Assembly: GCA_023150805.1 (NCBI GenBank)
Contig: JAKLKF010000005.1
Span: 1 to 64,000, forward strand
DNA length: 64,000 nucleotides
Reading direction: 5' to 3'
Origin: Myxococcota bacterium
Lineage (GTDB): Bacteria; Myxococcota_A; UBA796; UBA2385
In this document: positions 15,708 to 23,710 of the stretch, piece after piece
Numbering within the stretch: the first letter of the stretch is position 1
How the letters are laid out: every line of letters begins with the position of its first letter
The notes under the pieces: model-generated
Told to the model about the DNA's origin: nothing
What the model saw: the letters and a program-made list of their open reading frames with translations, nothing else
Databases searched by the model: none
Program-made: the position numbers and the translations under genes

Positions 15708-16020
15708 CCCTTGAACCCCTGATCCCTTGTCCGCGTTCGCATTCCCCGTCCGCCCGGAGCGTCGCCGGGTCGGACCAGGCCGGGCAGCGCCCCCGCCGCG
15801 AAGCGGAGACCGGGGGCAGCGACCGGACGGGCCGGCTCGGCGACGCGCAGGGCGGCCACCATCCGTGCGAGCGGCGATCCAAAGCGAGCGGAGCGAGCGC
15901 CCGCCTCTTCCTCCCACTGCGAAGCGGGGGGAGGTGCCCCCGCAGGGGGCGGAGGGGGGCAAGAAAGCACAATCATGCCCGCATCCCCACCGCCCCCTCC
16001 TCCCTCCCTCGGACCGCCCC
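15708..16020. other. Intergenic region downstream of VR copy 1, with hairpins
   Basis: No convincing gene. It contains a nested hairpin at 15790-15816 (CCCCCG/CGGGGG outer and CCGC/GCGG inner stem, GAA loop) about 100 bp after the variable region, and a second hairpin at 15937-15951 (GCCCCCGCAGGGGGC). They could be terminators, or structures assisting retrohoming as described downstream of some DGR variable regions. There is no clear ribosome-binding site before the next gene. Confidence 0.4.
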
Positions 16021-18072
16021 GTGCCGCTCCTCCTCTCCCTCTCCCTGCTCCTGACCTCCCCGGCGCGCGCCGCGGACTGGCCGGACCTGTCCACCCCGCC
16101 GCCAGCCCCCGGCAGCGCCGCCAACGACGCCGCCCTGGTCGTCGGCATCGAGGACTACGCCTTCGCCCAGGACATCCCCGGGGCTCGGGACAACGCGCTC
16201 TCCTGGGTGCGATGGCTCCAGGCGCGCAAGGTGACCCTGGTGAAGCCCCTGCTCGACCAGCAGGCCACGCGGGAGGAGCTCCTCAGCTCCGCGGCCCAGG
16301 TCGCGGCGAAGGTGAAGCCCGGAGGCACTCTCTGGCTCGTGTACATCGGCCACGGCGCACCGTCGCGCACGGAAGACGACGGGCTGCTGGTGGGTGTGGA
16401 CGCGCAACAGACGTCCAGCAGCCTGCAGGCGCGGGGCCTCTCCCAGCGGGAGCTGGTGGCGGCCATCGAGGGCGCCCTGCCCTCCGGCGCGCAGGCGGTG
16501 CTGGTGCTGGACGCCTGCTTCAGCGGCAAGACGGCCAGTGGTGACCTGGCGCCCGGCCTGGCACCCCTGAATCCCGTCTCGGCGCGGCTCTCCTCGGGCC
16601 GCGTGACCGCGCTGACGGCAGCCCGAAGCGACGAGTACGCCGGCCCCCTCCCCGACGGCCGGCGCCCCGCCTTCAGCTACCTGGTGCTCGGCGCCCTGCG
16701 CGGCTGGGGGGACGGTGACGGCGACGGTCGGGTGAGCGCCCAGGAGGCCGTGTCCTACGCGGGAGACGCCATGCTCCAGACCGTGACCGGTCGCAGCCAG
16801 ACACCGACGCTTTCGGGCGACGGCAGCCTGGTCCTGGGGAGCGGAGCCGAGGTGGGGCCGGACCTGGTGGAGCTGTCGGTGGCGGCGCGGACGGCGCGCG
16901 CGGATGGGGTCACGGCGACAATCAACTTGGGGTCCGGGAGCATGGACTTCGCAGAGCTGACGGCCCGAGCACAGGCAGCGGAGCTGCTGAAGCGTCAGGC
17001 CGAGGCAGCGGCTGAAGCGGCTGCGGCGGCATTGGCGGCCGAGGAGCGGCGTCGGCTCGACGCGGCGGCAGCGGCAGCGAGGGCCCAGGCCAGCCGAGAC
17101 TTCGCCGCGTTGGAGGCGTTGGTGGAGTCGCCGACCCAGTCGGGAAAGCCGGTGCTGGAGGCCTACCTGGCGAAATACGGGGCCGCGACCGTCACGGTGG
17201 GGCCGCGGTCAGAGCCGGTGACGGTGCCGGAGGTGGCGCGGGTGCGGGCGGCGTTGGCGGTGGTGGCGGCGCCAGCGACAGCGGGGACGCCGGTCCAGAC
17301 GGCGCTGACCGGTCGGGCCGGCGAGCAACTGGTCACGGAGTCGGGGATGAAGATGCGGGTGATTCCGGCGGGGACGTTCACGATGGGCTGTACGCCCGGG
17401 GCGGGGGAGTGCGAGGACGACGAGAAGCCGGCGCACAAGGTGACGCTGACGCGGAGCTTCCTGCTGGGTGAGACCGAGGTGACGCAGGGGCAGTGGATGG
17501 CGGTGATGGGGAGCAACCCGTCGAGGTTCTCGTCCTGCGGGTCGGACTGCCCGGTGGAGAACGTGTCCTGGCTGGACGCGGTGGCCTTCGCGAACGCGCT
17601 GTCGAAGAAGGAGGGGCTGGAGGCCTGCTACGCGGTGTCGGGCGAGGCGGTGAGCTGGCGAAAGGGCGCTGCCTGCACGGGCTACCGGCTGCCGACGGAG
17701 GCGGAGTGGGAGTACGCGGCGCGAGCGGGAAGGGACAGCCTGTACGCCGGCGGCGACGAGTTGGGGGCGGTCGGGTGGTTCACGGACAACGCGGGTGGCA
17801 CGACGCACCGCGTGGCGCAGAAGGGGGCCAACGACTGGGGCCTGTTCGACGTGACGGGCAACGTCTGGGAGTGGAACTGGGACAGGTACGGAGCCTACCC
17901 GACCGGCACAGTGAGTGACCCGGCGGGCGCGTCAGACGGCCTCGGCCGGGTCGCCCGGGGCGGGAGCTGGCTCAACTCCGCTCGCTCCGCGCGCCTCGCG
18001 TATCGCGACGGGGACCTCCCCGGCTACCGCATCAGCGTCCTCGGCCTGCGCCTGGCCAGGTCCCTTCCGTAA
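16021..18072 (+). CDS. Caspase / coiled-coil / FGE-lectin protein with DGR-type variable tail (copy 2)
   Basis: A 683-residue paralogue of the preceding gene with the same domain order: signal peptide 1-18, caspase with His111 (IGHGAP) and Cys166 (LDACFSG), DxDxDG loop (GDGDGDGRVSAQE), coiled coil, FGE-type domain and variable tail. The GTG at 16021 is chosen because the protein then starts VPLLLSLSLLLTSPARA, matching the signal peptide of copy 3; the in-frame extension upstream is Pro/Arg-rich and unnatural. No good Shine-Dalgarno site precedes it. Outside the tail the two copies differ at many synonymous sites, so the duplication is not recent. Confidence 0.85.
   Translation: MPLLLSLSLLLTSPARAADWPDLSTPPPAPGSAANDAALVVGIEDYAFAQDIPGARDNALSWVRWLQARKVTLVKPLLDQQATREELLSSAAQVAAKVKPGGTLWLVYIGHGAPSRTEDDGLLVGVDAQQTSSSLQARGLSQRELVAAIEGALPSGAQAVLVLDACFSGKTASGDLAPGLAPLNPVSARLSSGRVTALTAARSDEYAGPLPDGRRPAFSYLVLGALRGWGDGDGDGRVSAQEAVSYAGDAMLQTVTGRSQTPTLSGDGSLVLGSGAEVGPDLVELSVAARTARADGVTATINLGSGSMDFAELTARAQAAELLKRQAEAAAEAAAAALAAEERRRLDAAAAAARAQASRDFAALEALVESPTQSGKPVLEAYLAKYGAATVTVGPRSEPVTVPEVARVRAALAVVAAPATAGTPVQTALTGRAGEQLVTESGMKMRVIPAGTFTMGCTPGAGECEDDEKPAHKVTLTRSFLLGETEVTQGQWMAVMGSNPSRFSSCGSDCPVENVSWLDAVAFANALSKKEGLEACYAVSGEAVSWRKGAACTGYRLPTEAEWEYAARAGRDSLYAGGDELGAVGWFTDNAGGTTHRVAQKGANDWGLFDVTGNVWEWNWDRYGAYPTGTVSDPAGASDGLGRVARGGSWLNSARSARLAYRDGDLPGYRISVLGLRLARSLP
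17941..18054 (+). other. Putative DGR variable region (VR), copy 2
   Basis: Partner of 15576-15689. Encodes the tail from LGRVARGGSW to LGLRL. Variable residues L,G,A,L,N,S,D,G,D,L,I,S,V replace R,F,Y,F,D,Y,G,W,V,Y,Y,N,Y of copy 1. The invariant framework codons are base-identical between copies, while the preceding 114 bp contain at least four purely synonymous differences and the codons after the VR also drift. Confidence 0.8.
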
Positions 18073-18184
18073 TCATCGAGCCTCCGGGTGCACGGCGCTC
18101 CATCAGACCGCCTCGCTCGAATCTCCCCACCTGCATTGGCCCTCTCCCCCCCGTCGCCAGCCAGTAGACTCCGCGCCTCCCCCA

Positions 18185-20290
18185 ATGGACCACCCCGTGC
18201 CCCTCCTCCTCTCCCTCGCTCTGCTCCTGACCTCCCCGGCTTTCGCCTCGGACTGGCCGGACCTGTCCACCCCGCCTGCCGCCACCCGTGACGGCGCCAA
18301 CGACGCGGCCCTGGTGGTCGGCATCCAGGACTACGCCAAGGTGGACGATGTCCTGGGCGCGCGGGAGAACGCGAACGACTGGTACGCCTGGCTGGTGAAG
18401 ACCCGCGGGGTGCCGCTGGCTCGCGTGCACGTGCTGCGCGACAGTCTCGCCGTCGACCACAAGATCGAGAGCGAGCTGGCGCTGGCGGTCTCCGAGGTGC
18501 AGCCGGGAGGGACGCTGTGGGTGGTGTTCATCGGGCACGGCGCGCCCTCGAAGGACGGGCGGGACGGGCTGCTGGTGGGGGCGGACGCGGACCGGAGCGC
18601 GGATGGCATCTACCAGCGCAGCGTGGCGCGCAGCGAGGTGCTGGCTGCAATCGAGCAGGGACGTCAAGGGCAGGCGGTGGTGGTGCTGGACACCTGCTTC
18701 TCGGGCCAGGGTCAAGGCGGCGGCGCCCTGGTGGAAGGCTTGCAGCCGCTGGTGCCGACCCGTGAGCGGGTGTCGAGCGGGCGGGTGACCCTGCTCACGG
18801 GGGCTGGCTCGGGCGAGTTCGCCGGGCGGCTGCCGGGCACCACACGGCCCGCCTTCAGCTACCTGGCGCTGGGCGCGCTGCGCGGCTGGGGCGACAGCGA
18901 TGGGGACGGCGTGGTGAGCGCATCCGAGGTGGCGGAGTACACGCTCGGGGCGCTGCGGGCGACGGTGCACGACCGCAGCCAGACGCCCAGCCTGGACGGC
19001 CCGGACCTGGCGCTTGCGCGGGGGAGGGAGCGGGGGCCGGACCTGGTGGCGCTGGCGGTGAAGGGAGCCGCGGCGCCGGTGACGACGGGGGTGGCGACCA
19101 TCGACCTGGGCGGTGGCAGCACGGACTTCGCGGCGCTCGCGGCGGAGGCCCAGGCGGCGGAGGCGGCGAAGCGCCAGGCCGAGGGGGCGGCGGCAGCGGC
19201 AGCGGCTGCGCTGGCGAAAGAGGAGCGGCGACAGCTCGACGCGGCGGCGGCGACGGTGCGGTCGCAGGCGAGCCGGGACTTCGCTGCGCTGAAGGCGCTG
19301 GTGGAGGCGCCGACGGCGTCGGGTAAGCCGGTGCTGGAGGCGTATGTCGCGCGGTATGGCGCGGCGAAGGTGACGGTGGGAGCGAAGACGGAGGCGGTGG
19401 ACGTGCCGGAGGTGGCGAAGGTGCGGGCGGCGCTGGCGGTGGTGGCGGCGCCGGCGGCGGTGGTGGCGGCGCCGACGGGGGTGGTGGCGCCGACGGGGGT
19501 GGTGGCGCCGACGACCGTGACGTCCACCGCGCGGGCGGGGGAGCAGGTGGTGACGAAGTCGGGGATGAAGATGCGGGTGATCCCGGCCGGGACGTTCACG
19601 ATGGGGTGCACGCCGGGGGCTTGGGTGTGCGACGCTGATGAGAAGCCCGCGCACGAGGTGACGCTGACGCGGAGCTACCTGCTGGCGGAGACGGAGGTGA
19701 CGCAGGGGCAGTGGTCGGCTGTGATGGGGAGCAACCCTTCGAAGTTCTCGTCCTGCGGGTCGGACTGCCCGGTGGAACGCGTGTCCTGGCTGGACGCGGT
19801 AGCCTTCGCGAACGCACTGTCAACGAAGGAGGGGCTGGATGCCTGCTATGTGATCTCGGGCGAGACGGTGGGCTGGCCGAAAGGTGCGGCGTGCACCGGC
19901 TACCGGTTGCCGACCGAGGCGGAGTGGGAGTACGCGGCGCGTGCGGGAGAAGCCAGCTCGCACGCAGATGGTGCGGAGATGGGTTCGGCGAGGTGGATGG
20001 CCGACTACGCAGGTGGGAAGACCCACCGCGTCGGGCAGGAGCAGGCCAACCCCTGGGGGTTGGCCGACATGACCGGCAACGTGTGGGAGTGGACATGGGA
20101 TTGGTTTGGACCGTACGGGGCGGGTGCGACCACGGACCCTTTGGGTGCTACAACCGGTCTGAACCGGGTCCGGCGGGGCGGGGGCTGGACTCTCACCGTT
20201 GACGGCGCGCGCTTTGCGGCCCGCGCGAGGAGTGACCCCGGCTCCAAGGTCAACGACATCGGCCTCCGCCTCGCCCGCACACTCCCCTGA
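18185..20290 (+). CDS. Caspase / coiled-coil / FGE-lectin protein (copy 3, diverged tail)
   Basis: A 701-residue exported paralogue. Signal peptide about 1-22 (VPLLLSLALLLTSPAFAS); caspase His118 (FIGHGAPS) and Cys171 (LDTCFSG, with Thr for the usual Ala); DSDGDG loop (GDSDGDGVVSASE); coiled coil; a linker with repeated VVAAPTGVVAPT; then the FGE-type domain. The C-terminal 38 codons (20159-20272) align without gaps to the variable regions of copies 1 and 2, but framework codons differ at synonymous and non-synonymous sites, so it has not recently been rewritten from the same template. It converges on the RAYT gene with a 7-bp gap. Confidence 0.85.
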   Translation: MDHPVPLLLSLALLLTSPAFASDWPDLSTPPAATRDGANDAALVVGIQDYAKVDDVLGARENANDWYAWLVKTRGVPLARVHVLRDSLAVDHKIESELALAVSEVQPGGTLWVVFIGHGAPSKDGRDGLLVGADADRSADGIYQRSVARSEVLAAIEQGRQGQAVVVLDTCFSGQGQGGGALVEGLQPLVPTRERVSSGRVTLLTGAGSGEFAGRLPGTTRPAFSYLALGALRGWGDSDGDGVVSASEVAEYTLGALRATVHDRSQTPSLDGPDLALARGRERGPDLVALAVKGAAAPVTTGVATIDLGGGSTDFAALAAEAQAAEAAKRQAEGAAAAAAAALAKEERRQLDAAAATVRSQASRDFAALKALVEAPTASGKPVLEAYVARYGAAKVTVGAKTEAVDVPEVAKVRAALAVVAAPAAVVAAPTGVVAPTGVVAPTTVTSTARAGEQVVTKSGMKMRVIPAGTFTMGCTPGAWVCDADEKPAHEVTLTRSYLLAETEVTQGQWSAVMGSNPSKFSSCGSDCPVERVSWLDAVAFANALSTKEGLDACYVISGETVGWPKGAACTGYRLPTEAEWEYAARAGEASSHADGAEMGSARWMADYAGGKTHRVGQEQANPWGLADMTGNVWEWTWDWFGPYGAGATTDPLGATTGLNRVRRGGGWTLTVDGARFAARARSDPGSKVNDIGLRLARTLP
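20159..20272 (+). other. Homologue of the variable region, not under the same signature
   Basis: Encodes LNRVRRGGGWTLTV...IGLRL. Same length and position as the two VRs, and it keeps the GG-W and GLRL framework, but codon choice in framework positions differs (for example GGC for AGC, and CTC for CTG in the final LRL). It may be an inactive or separately templated variable tail. Confidence 0.5.
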
Positions 20291-20297
20291 TCCCCCC

Positions 20298-21095
20298 TCA
20301 CCCCCACCCCACCTCCCCCTCGTACACCCCCATCACCGCCGCCTCCGGCCGCGCCGCCCGCACCCCCAACTGCCGCCGCACGGCCTGCACCAGCCCCTTG
20401 TCCGCCTCCTCGCCCCGAAGGCGGGTGACGGCACGGTCGCTCACGCCCAGCAGCCGGCCGGTCTCGGCACCGCTCAGCACCTCGCGGGCGGCGTGCACGG
20501 CGGCGCGGCGGGCGGCGACGACCTCGGCGGAGCGGCCGAGCAGGTCCGGAAGGCCCCCAGCAGCGGCGGCGGCCTCCGCGAGCAGGTCCCAGCTCGCTGG
20601 CAGCTCGGGCAGCTCGTCGATCCCCAGCGGCTGGAGCAGGTCGGCCCGGCGCAGGCGGGGCAGGGCGGCGCGAACGGTCTTGAGGCTGTGGTGGGCGAGC
20701 AGGCGCATGCCGAGCAGGTCGGGCAGGTTGCTGGCGTCGTGGAAGGGGTCGAGGTCGGTGCCGTGGTGCCGCTCCTGGCCCAGCACGTAGAAGAACAGGC
20801 TGCGCAGGTGGGCCTGGTCGTTCACGGGCCGGACGTGGGCGGCGTTGAAGCCGACGGGCAGGGCCAGGGCACGGACGAGGGCGATCTCGGCGCGGCGGCC
20901 CAGCTCGGCGGCCTCCCGCGCGGGGCAGAGGGCGACGATGTGCAGGTGGGTGTCGGCGGCGCGGAAGACGAGCAGGGAGAAGGGCTGGCCGGCCTTCGCC
21001 ACCGCGCGGGCGAGGGCGCGGCGTGCCGCGACGCTGGGGGCGATGACGCGGTCGTCACGCAGGCGGAGGATGACCTGGTGGGCGAGGGCAGGCAT
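20298..21095 (-). CDS. REP-associated tyrosine transposase (RAYT / Y1 HUH family)
   Basis: A 265-residue protein. The N-terminal about 115 residues match the IS200/Y1-transposase layout: HQVILRLRDD start, HUH motif DTHLHIV (His50, His52), and the nucleophile Tyr103 in FFYVLGQERHHG. HUH enzymes nick single-stranded hairpin ends and form a 5'-phosphotyrosine link. The C-terminal half is a long helical domain ending in an HTH-like segment (GRLLGVSDRAVTRLRG) not found in classical TnpA. GGAGGG precedes the ATG at 21095. Three REP-like palindromes begin 45 bp upstream, the usual RAYT-REP arrangement, and another REP block lies at 5522-5686. Confidence 0.72.
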   Translation of the reverse strand: MPALAHQVILRLRDDRVIAPSVAARRALARAVAKAGQPFSLLVFRAADTHLHIVALCPAREAAELGRRAEIALVRALALPVGFNAAHVRPVNDQAHLRSLFFYVLGQERHHGTDLDPFHDASNLPDLLGMRLLAHHSLKTVRAALPRLRRADLLQPLGIDELPELPASWDLLAEAAAAAGGLPDLLGRSAEVVAARRAAVHAAREVLSGAETGRLLGVSDRAVTRLRGEEADKGLVQAVRRQLGVRAARPEAAVMGVYEGEVGWG

Positions 21096-21140
21096 GCCCC
21101 TCCCTGACCCGCGCCGGCCGGGTCGGCAAGGCGCGAGCGG

Positions 21141-21185
21141 AGACGCAAGTGGACTGGATGACGTGTCCAATCGACTTGCGTCGGG
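21141..21185. repeat. REP-like palindromic element (full), block 2
   Basis: AGACGCAAGT and ACTTGCGTCGG arms enclose GGACTGGATGACGTGTCCAATCG, with an inner TGGA/TCCA stem. The outer arms pair almost perfectly. Closest element to the RAYT start. Confidence 0.78.
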
Positions 21186-21200
21186 GGTTGGAGGCCGAAA

Positions 21201-21223
21201 CCCCGACGCAAGTGGACTGGATG
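21201..21223. repeat. REP-like half element, block 2
   Basis: Only the left arm plus inner segment (CCCCGACGCAAGTGGACTGG...). About 60 bp after the first element, mirroring the half element of block 1. Confidence 0.7.
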
Positions 21224-21255
21224 GCCCGATTGCGGCCGTTTGCGGGGGGTGGATG

Positions 21256-21300
21256 CCGACGCAAGTGGACTGGATGACATGTTCAACCGACTTGCGTCGG
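21256..21300. repeat. REP-like palindromic element (full), block 2
   Basis: CCGACGCAAGT and ACTTGCGTCGG are perfect 11-bp inverted arms. Lies 20 bp from the 3' end of the caspase gene at 21320, so it may also sit in that transcript's tail. Confidence 0.78.
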
Positions 21301-21319
21301 GGGGGCTACGTCCCGACGC

Positions 21320-22726
21320 CTACCACCCCACCCACAAGGACTGCGCGGCCTGCACCACCTCCCAGGGCGCGCCGTTGGCCTGCAGCCACGCGATGTCCGC
21401 GGTCGTGTAGCAGGTCTGGTTGATCACCATCTGCTGGGCGACCTGGTCGGGCCTCATGCCGCTGTTCACCATCTGTGCGATCAACAGCAGCACGGCATCA
21501 CCCTGGGCAAGGCAGGTCGCCCCAGCCCCCCCGGTCGGCGCCGGTGCCCCGGTATCCACGGTGTCCGCCCCACCCTGCTGGAACCAGTCCCGGGCCTGCA
21601 GCGCGTACACCAACTCTGGCACCTCGACGGCACGGGTCTGGCCACCCGCGCTCACGGTGGCGCCCTGGTAGCTCTGGATGAATCGTTCGACCCGCTCCAC
21701 CACGTCGGTCGCACCGGCGTCGGACGCCGCCTCGATCGCCCGCCACTCCTGCGTGGCCCGCCCCCGCAGCGCCAGCTCGGCCGCGTCCAGGCCCCCCGCC
21801 GCCGGCACCGCCCCCGCCGCCGCCGCCACTGGCACCACCGCCGCCGGCGCCGCCACCACCGGCACCGCCGGCCGGCCGGCGAGCGCGATGGCCCCGAGGT
21901 CGGGCCCCTTCGCCGCCCCCTTCGCCAGCACCAGCCCCCCGTCGGCGGCCTCCAGGCTGGGCGTCTGTGTACGGTCGTTCACGGTGCGGAAGAGCGCGTC
22001 GCTGGCGTAGCGCACGGCCTCGTCGGCGGTGATGGCGCCGTTGCCGTCGGCGTCTCCCCAGCCCCACAGGGCACCGAGCACCAGGTAGCTGAAGGCCGGT
22101 CGGTCCTTCCCTGGAAGCGCCCCGGCGTATTGGTCGCTGGCGGCGGCGGTGAGCACGGTGGCCGTCCCGCTCGCCCGCGCGCTCACGGGCTTGAGCGGCT
22201 GCAGGCCGGGGACCAGGGCGCCGGCCGCGGTCTTGCCGCTGAAGCAGGCGTCGAGCACCACGACGGTCTGCGCCTGGGGCCCGGCGAGCAGCCCCAGCAG
22301 CTCGTCGCGCCGCACGCTGCGGGCCTCGATGCTGGTGGCCTTCTGCTGGGCGTCCACGCCGACGAGCAGGCCGTCGTCGGCCGAGGCGGTGGGTGCGCCG
22401 TGTCCGACGAAGACGACCCAGGTGGTGGCCCCGGGCTGCGCGCGGGCGGCCAGCGCCTTGGCGGCCTCGACGATGCCCTCGCGCGTGGCGTCAGTGTCGG
22501 TCAGGATCTTGATGGTCTGAACGCCGCGGCTGTCGTGCAGCCAGGTGTACCAGTCCCGCGCGTTGTCCCGCGCCCCGGGCACGTCGGGGGCGAAGGCGTA
22601 GTCCTCGATCCCGATGATGAGCGCCACGTCCTTTCCGCCGTCCCGGCTGCCGCGGGGCGGCGTGGACAGGTCCGGCCAGTCGGCCGCGGCAGCGACCCCG
22701 AGCAGGAGGGCGAGGGCGAGGAGCAT
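21320..22726 (-). CDS. Caspase-like exported protein with alternative C-terminal tail
   Basis: A 468-residue protein: signal peptide (MLLALALLLGVAAAADWP), caspase domain with His109 (FVGHGAPT) and Cys161 (LDACFSG), and a DADGNG loop (GDADGNGAITADE). The hinge after the caspase resembles that of the FGE-bearing paralogues (ATVSAGGQTRAVEVPELV). Instead of an FGE domain it ends with a short Cys-containing module of about 60 residues (CLAQGDAVLLLIAQMV...TCYTTADIAWLQANGAPWEV), probably a helical bundle with one disulfide. The ATG at 22726 has GGAGGT close upstream and yields a proper signal peptide, so it is preferred over the TTG at 22753. The kinase gene 48 bp upstream is on the same strand. Confidence 0.83.
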   Translation of the reverse strand: MLLALALLLGVAAAADWPDLSTPPRGSRDGGKDVALIIGIEDYAFAPDVPGARDNARDWYTWLHDSRGVQTIKILTDTDATREGIVEAAKALAARAQPGATTWVVFVGHGAPTASADDGLLVGVDAQQKATSIEARSVRRDELLGLLAGPQAQTVVVLDACFSGKTAAGALVPGLQPLKPVSARASGTATVLTAAASDQYAGALPGKDRPAFSYLVLGALWGWGDADGNGAITADEAVRYASDALFRTVNDRTQTPSLEAADGGLVLAKGAAKGPDLGAIALAGRPAVPVVAAPAAVVPVAAAAGAVPAAGGLDAAELALRGRATQEWRAIEAASDAGATDVVERVERFIQSYQGATVSAGGQTRAVEVPELVYALQARDWFQQGGADTVDTGAPAPTGGAGATCLAQGDAVLLLIAQMVNSGMRPDQVAQQMVINQTCYTTADIAWLQANGAPWEVVQAAQSLWVGW

Positions 22727-22774
22727 GGGACCTCCGAGGGGAACGTATCGCAATCCAGGCCCCCGCTCGGGGAC

Positions 22775-23710
22775 CTACTCCTCGTCCACCGGCAGGGTCC
22801 GCAGCGCTACGCCGCGCGCCGGCGCCTCGGCGGGCGCGACCGGAACCGCCGCCGCCCGCCGCGGAGCCGGCAACTCCTCGTCGAAGCCCAGGCCCCGGGC
22901 CACCTCGCCACAGTCCTTCGGACGATGGGCCGGGTCGGGCTCCAGGCATGCCTCGACGATCCGGACCACCTGGGAGGGCAGGTCCGGCTCCAGGCCCTGC
23001 AGGGGTGCGAAGCGCCGGGCCATGCTGTTGTTGAGCACCTGGACCCACTGCTCACCGGGGAAGGCAGGAGAGCTGGAGAGCACCTCGTAGGCGATGCAGC
23101 CGATGGACCACAGGTCAGCGCGGTGGTCGACGCGCTTGGCGTCGAGGCTCTGCTCGGGCGCCATGTAGCCGATGGTGCCCAGCGCCGTGTTGGTCCGGGT
23201 GAGGTGGCCGACCAGCTCGTCGGGCGCGAGCAGCTTGGCCAGGCCGAAGTCCGCCACCTTGGGGCGCAAGTCGGTCCCCCACTGGACGAGGAGCACGTTG
23301 GCGGGCTTCAGGTCTCTGTGCACGATGCCCTCGGCGTGGGCGGCGGCGACGCCACGCAGGATTCCCGCCAGCAGGTCCAGACGCTCGTCCACGGTGCTGG
23401 TCAGACCCTCGCCCCGCAGCCAGGTGAACAGATCCTCGCCCGTGGCCAGCTCGAGCAGCATCGCCGGATTCCCCCGGACCGACAGGAAGCCATGGCACCG
23501 CACGACGTTGCGGTGCTGCAAGCGGGTCAGGATGCCAGCCTCGGCCTGGAAGCGGCGGCTGTTGACCAGGGTGGGGTCGATGAGGACCTTGAGCGCGAAG
23601 TGGGCCCCGCTGCCCACGTCGCGCACGGCGTAGACCTCGCCGGCTGCGCCGCCGCCCAGGACCTGCTGCACCTCGTACGCGGCGACCCGGTCGCCGATGG
23701 AGAGGATCAC
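22775..23710 (-). CDS. Hanks-type Ser/Thr protein kinase (soluble)
   Basis: A 311-residue kinase with glycine loop LGGGAAGEVY, catalytic Lys41 (ALKVL), HRDLKPAN (Asp133), DFG (Asp154), TIGYMAPEQ activation segment and the late DLWSIGC motif. All catalytic residues are present. The about 40-residue Pro/Ala-rich tail has no membrane segment. The GTG start overlaps the stop of the upstream kinase gene by 4 bp (GTGA), so the two kinases are co-translated. It lies directly upstream of the caspase gene at 21320-22726, making that pathway a candidate target. Confidence 0.9.
   Translation of the reverse strand: MILSIGDRVAAYEVQQVLGGGAAGEVYAVRDVGSGAHFALKVLIDPTLVNSRRFQAEAGILTRLQHRNVVRCHGFLSVRGNPAMLLELATGEDLFTWLRGEGLTSTVDERLDLLAGILRGVAAAHAEGIVHRDLKPANVLLVQWGTDLRPKVADFGLAKLLAPDELVGHLTRTNTALGTIGYMAPEQSLDAKRVDHRADLWSIGCIAYEVLSSSPAFPGEQWVQVLNNSMARRFAPLQGLEPDLPSQVVRIVEACLEPDPAHRPKDCGEVARGLGFDEELPAPRRAAAVPVAPAEAPARGVALRTLPVDEE

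Noticed and set aside
15708-16020. N-terminal extension of caspase copy 2 from a TTG at 15727
   Set aside because: It is Pro/Arg-rich and places the signal peptide internally; the GTG at 16021 matches copy 3.
13653-20290. FGE domains as sulfatase-activating enzymes for the gene at 2823
   Set aside because: The sulfatase lacks the Cys to be modified, and the FGE domains are C-terminal binding modules with a variable tail.
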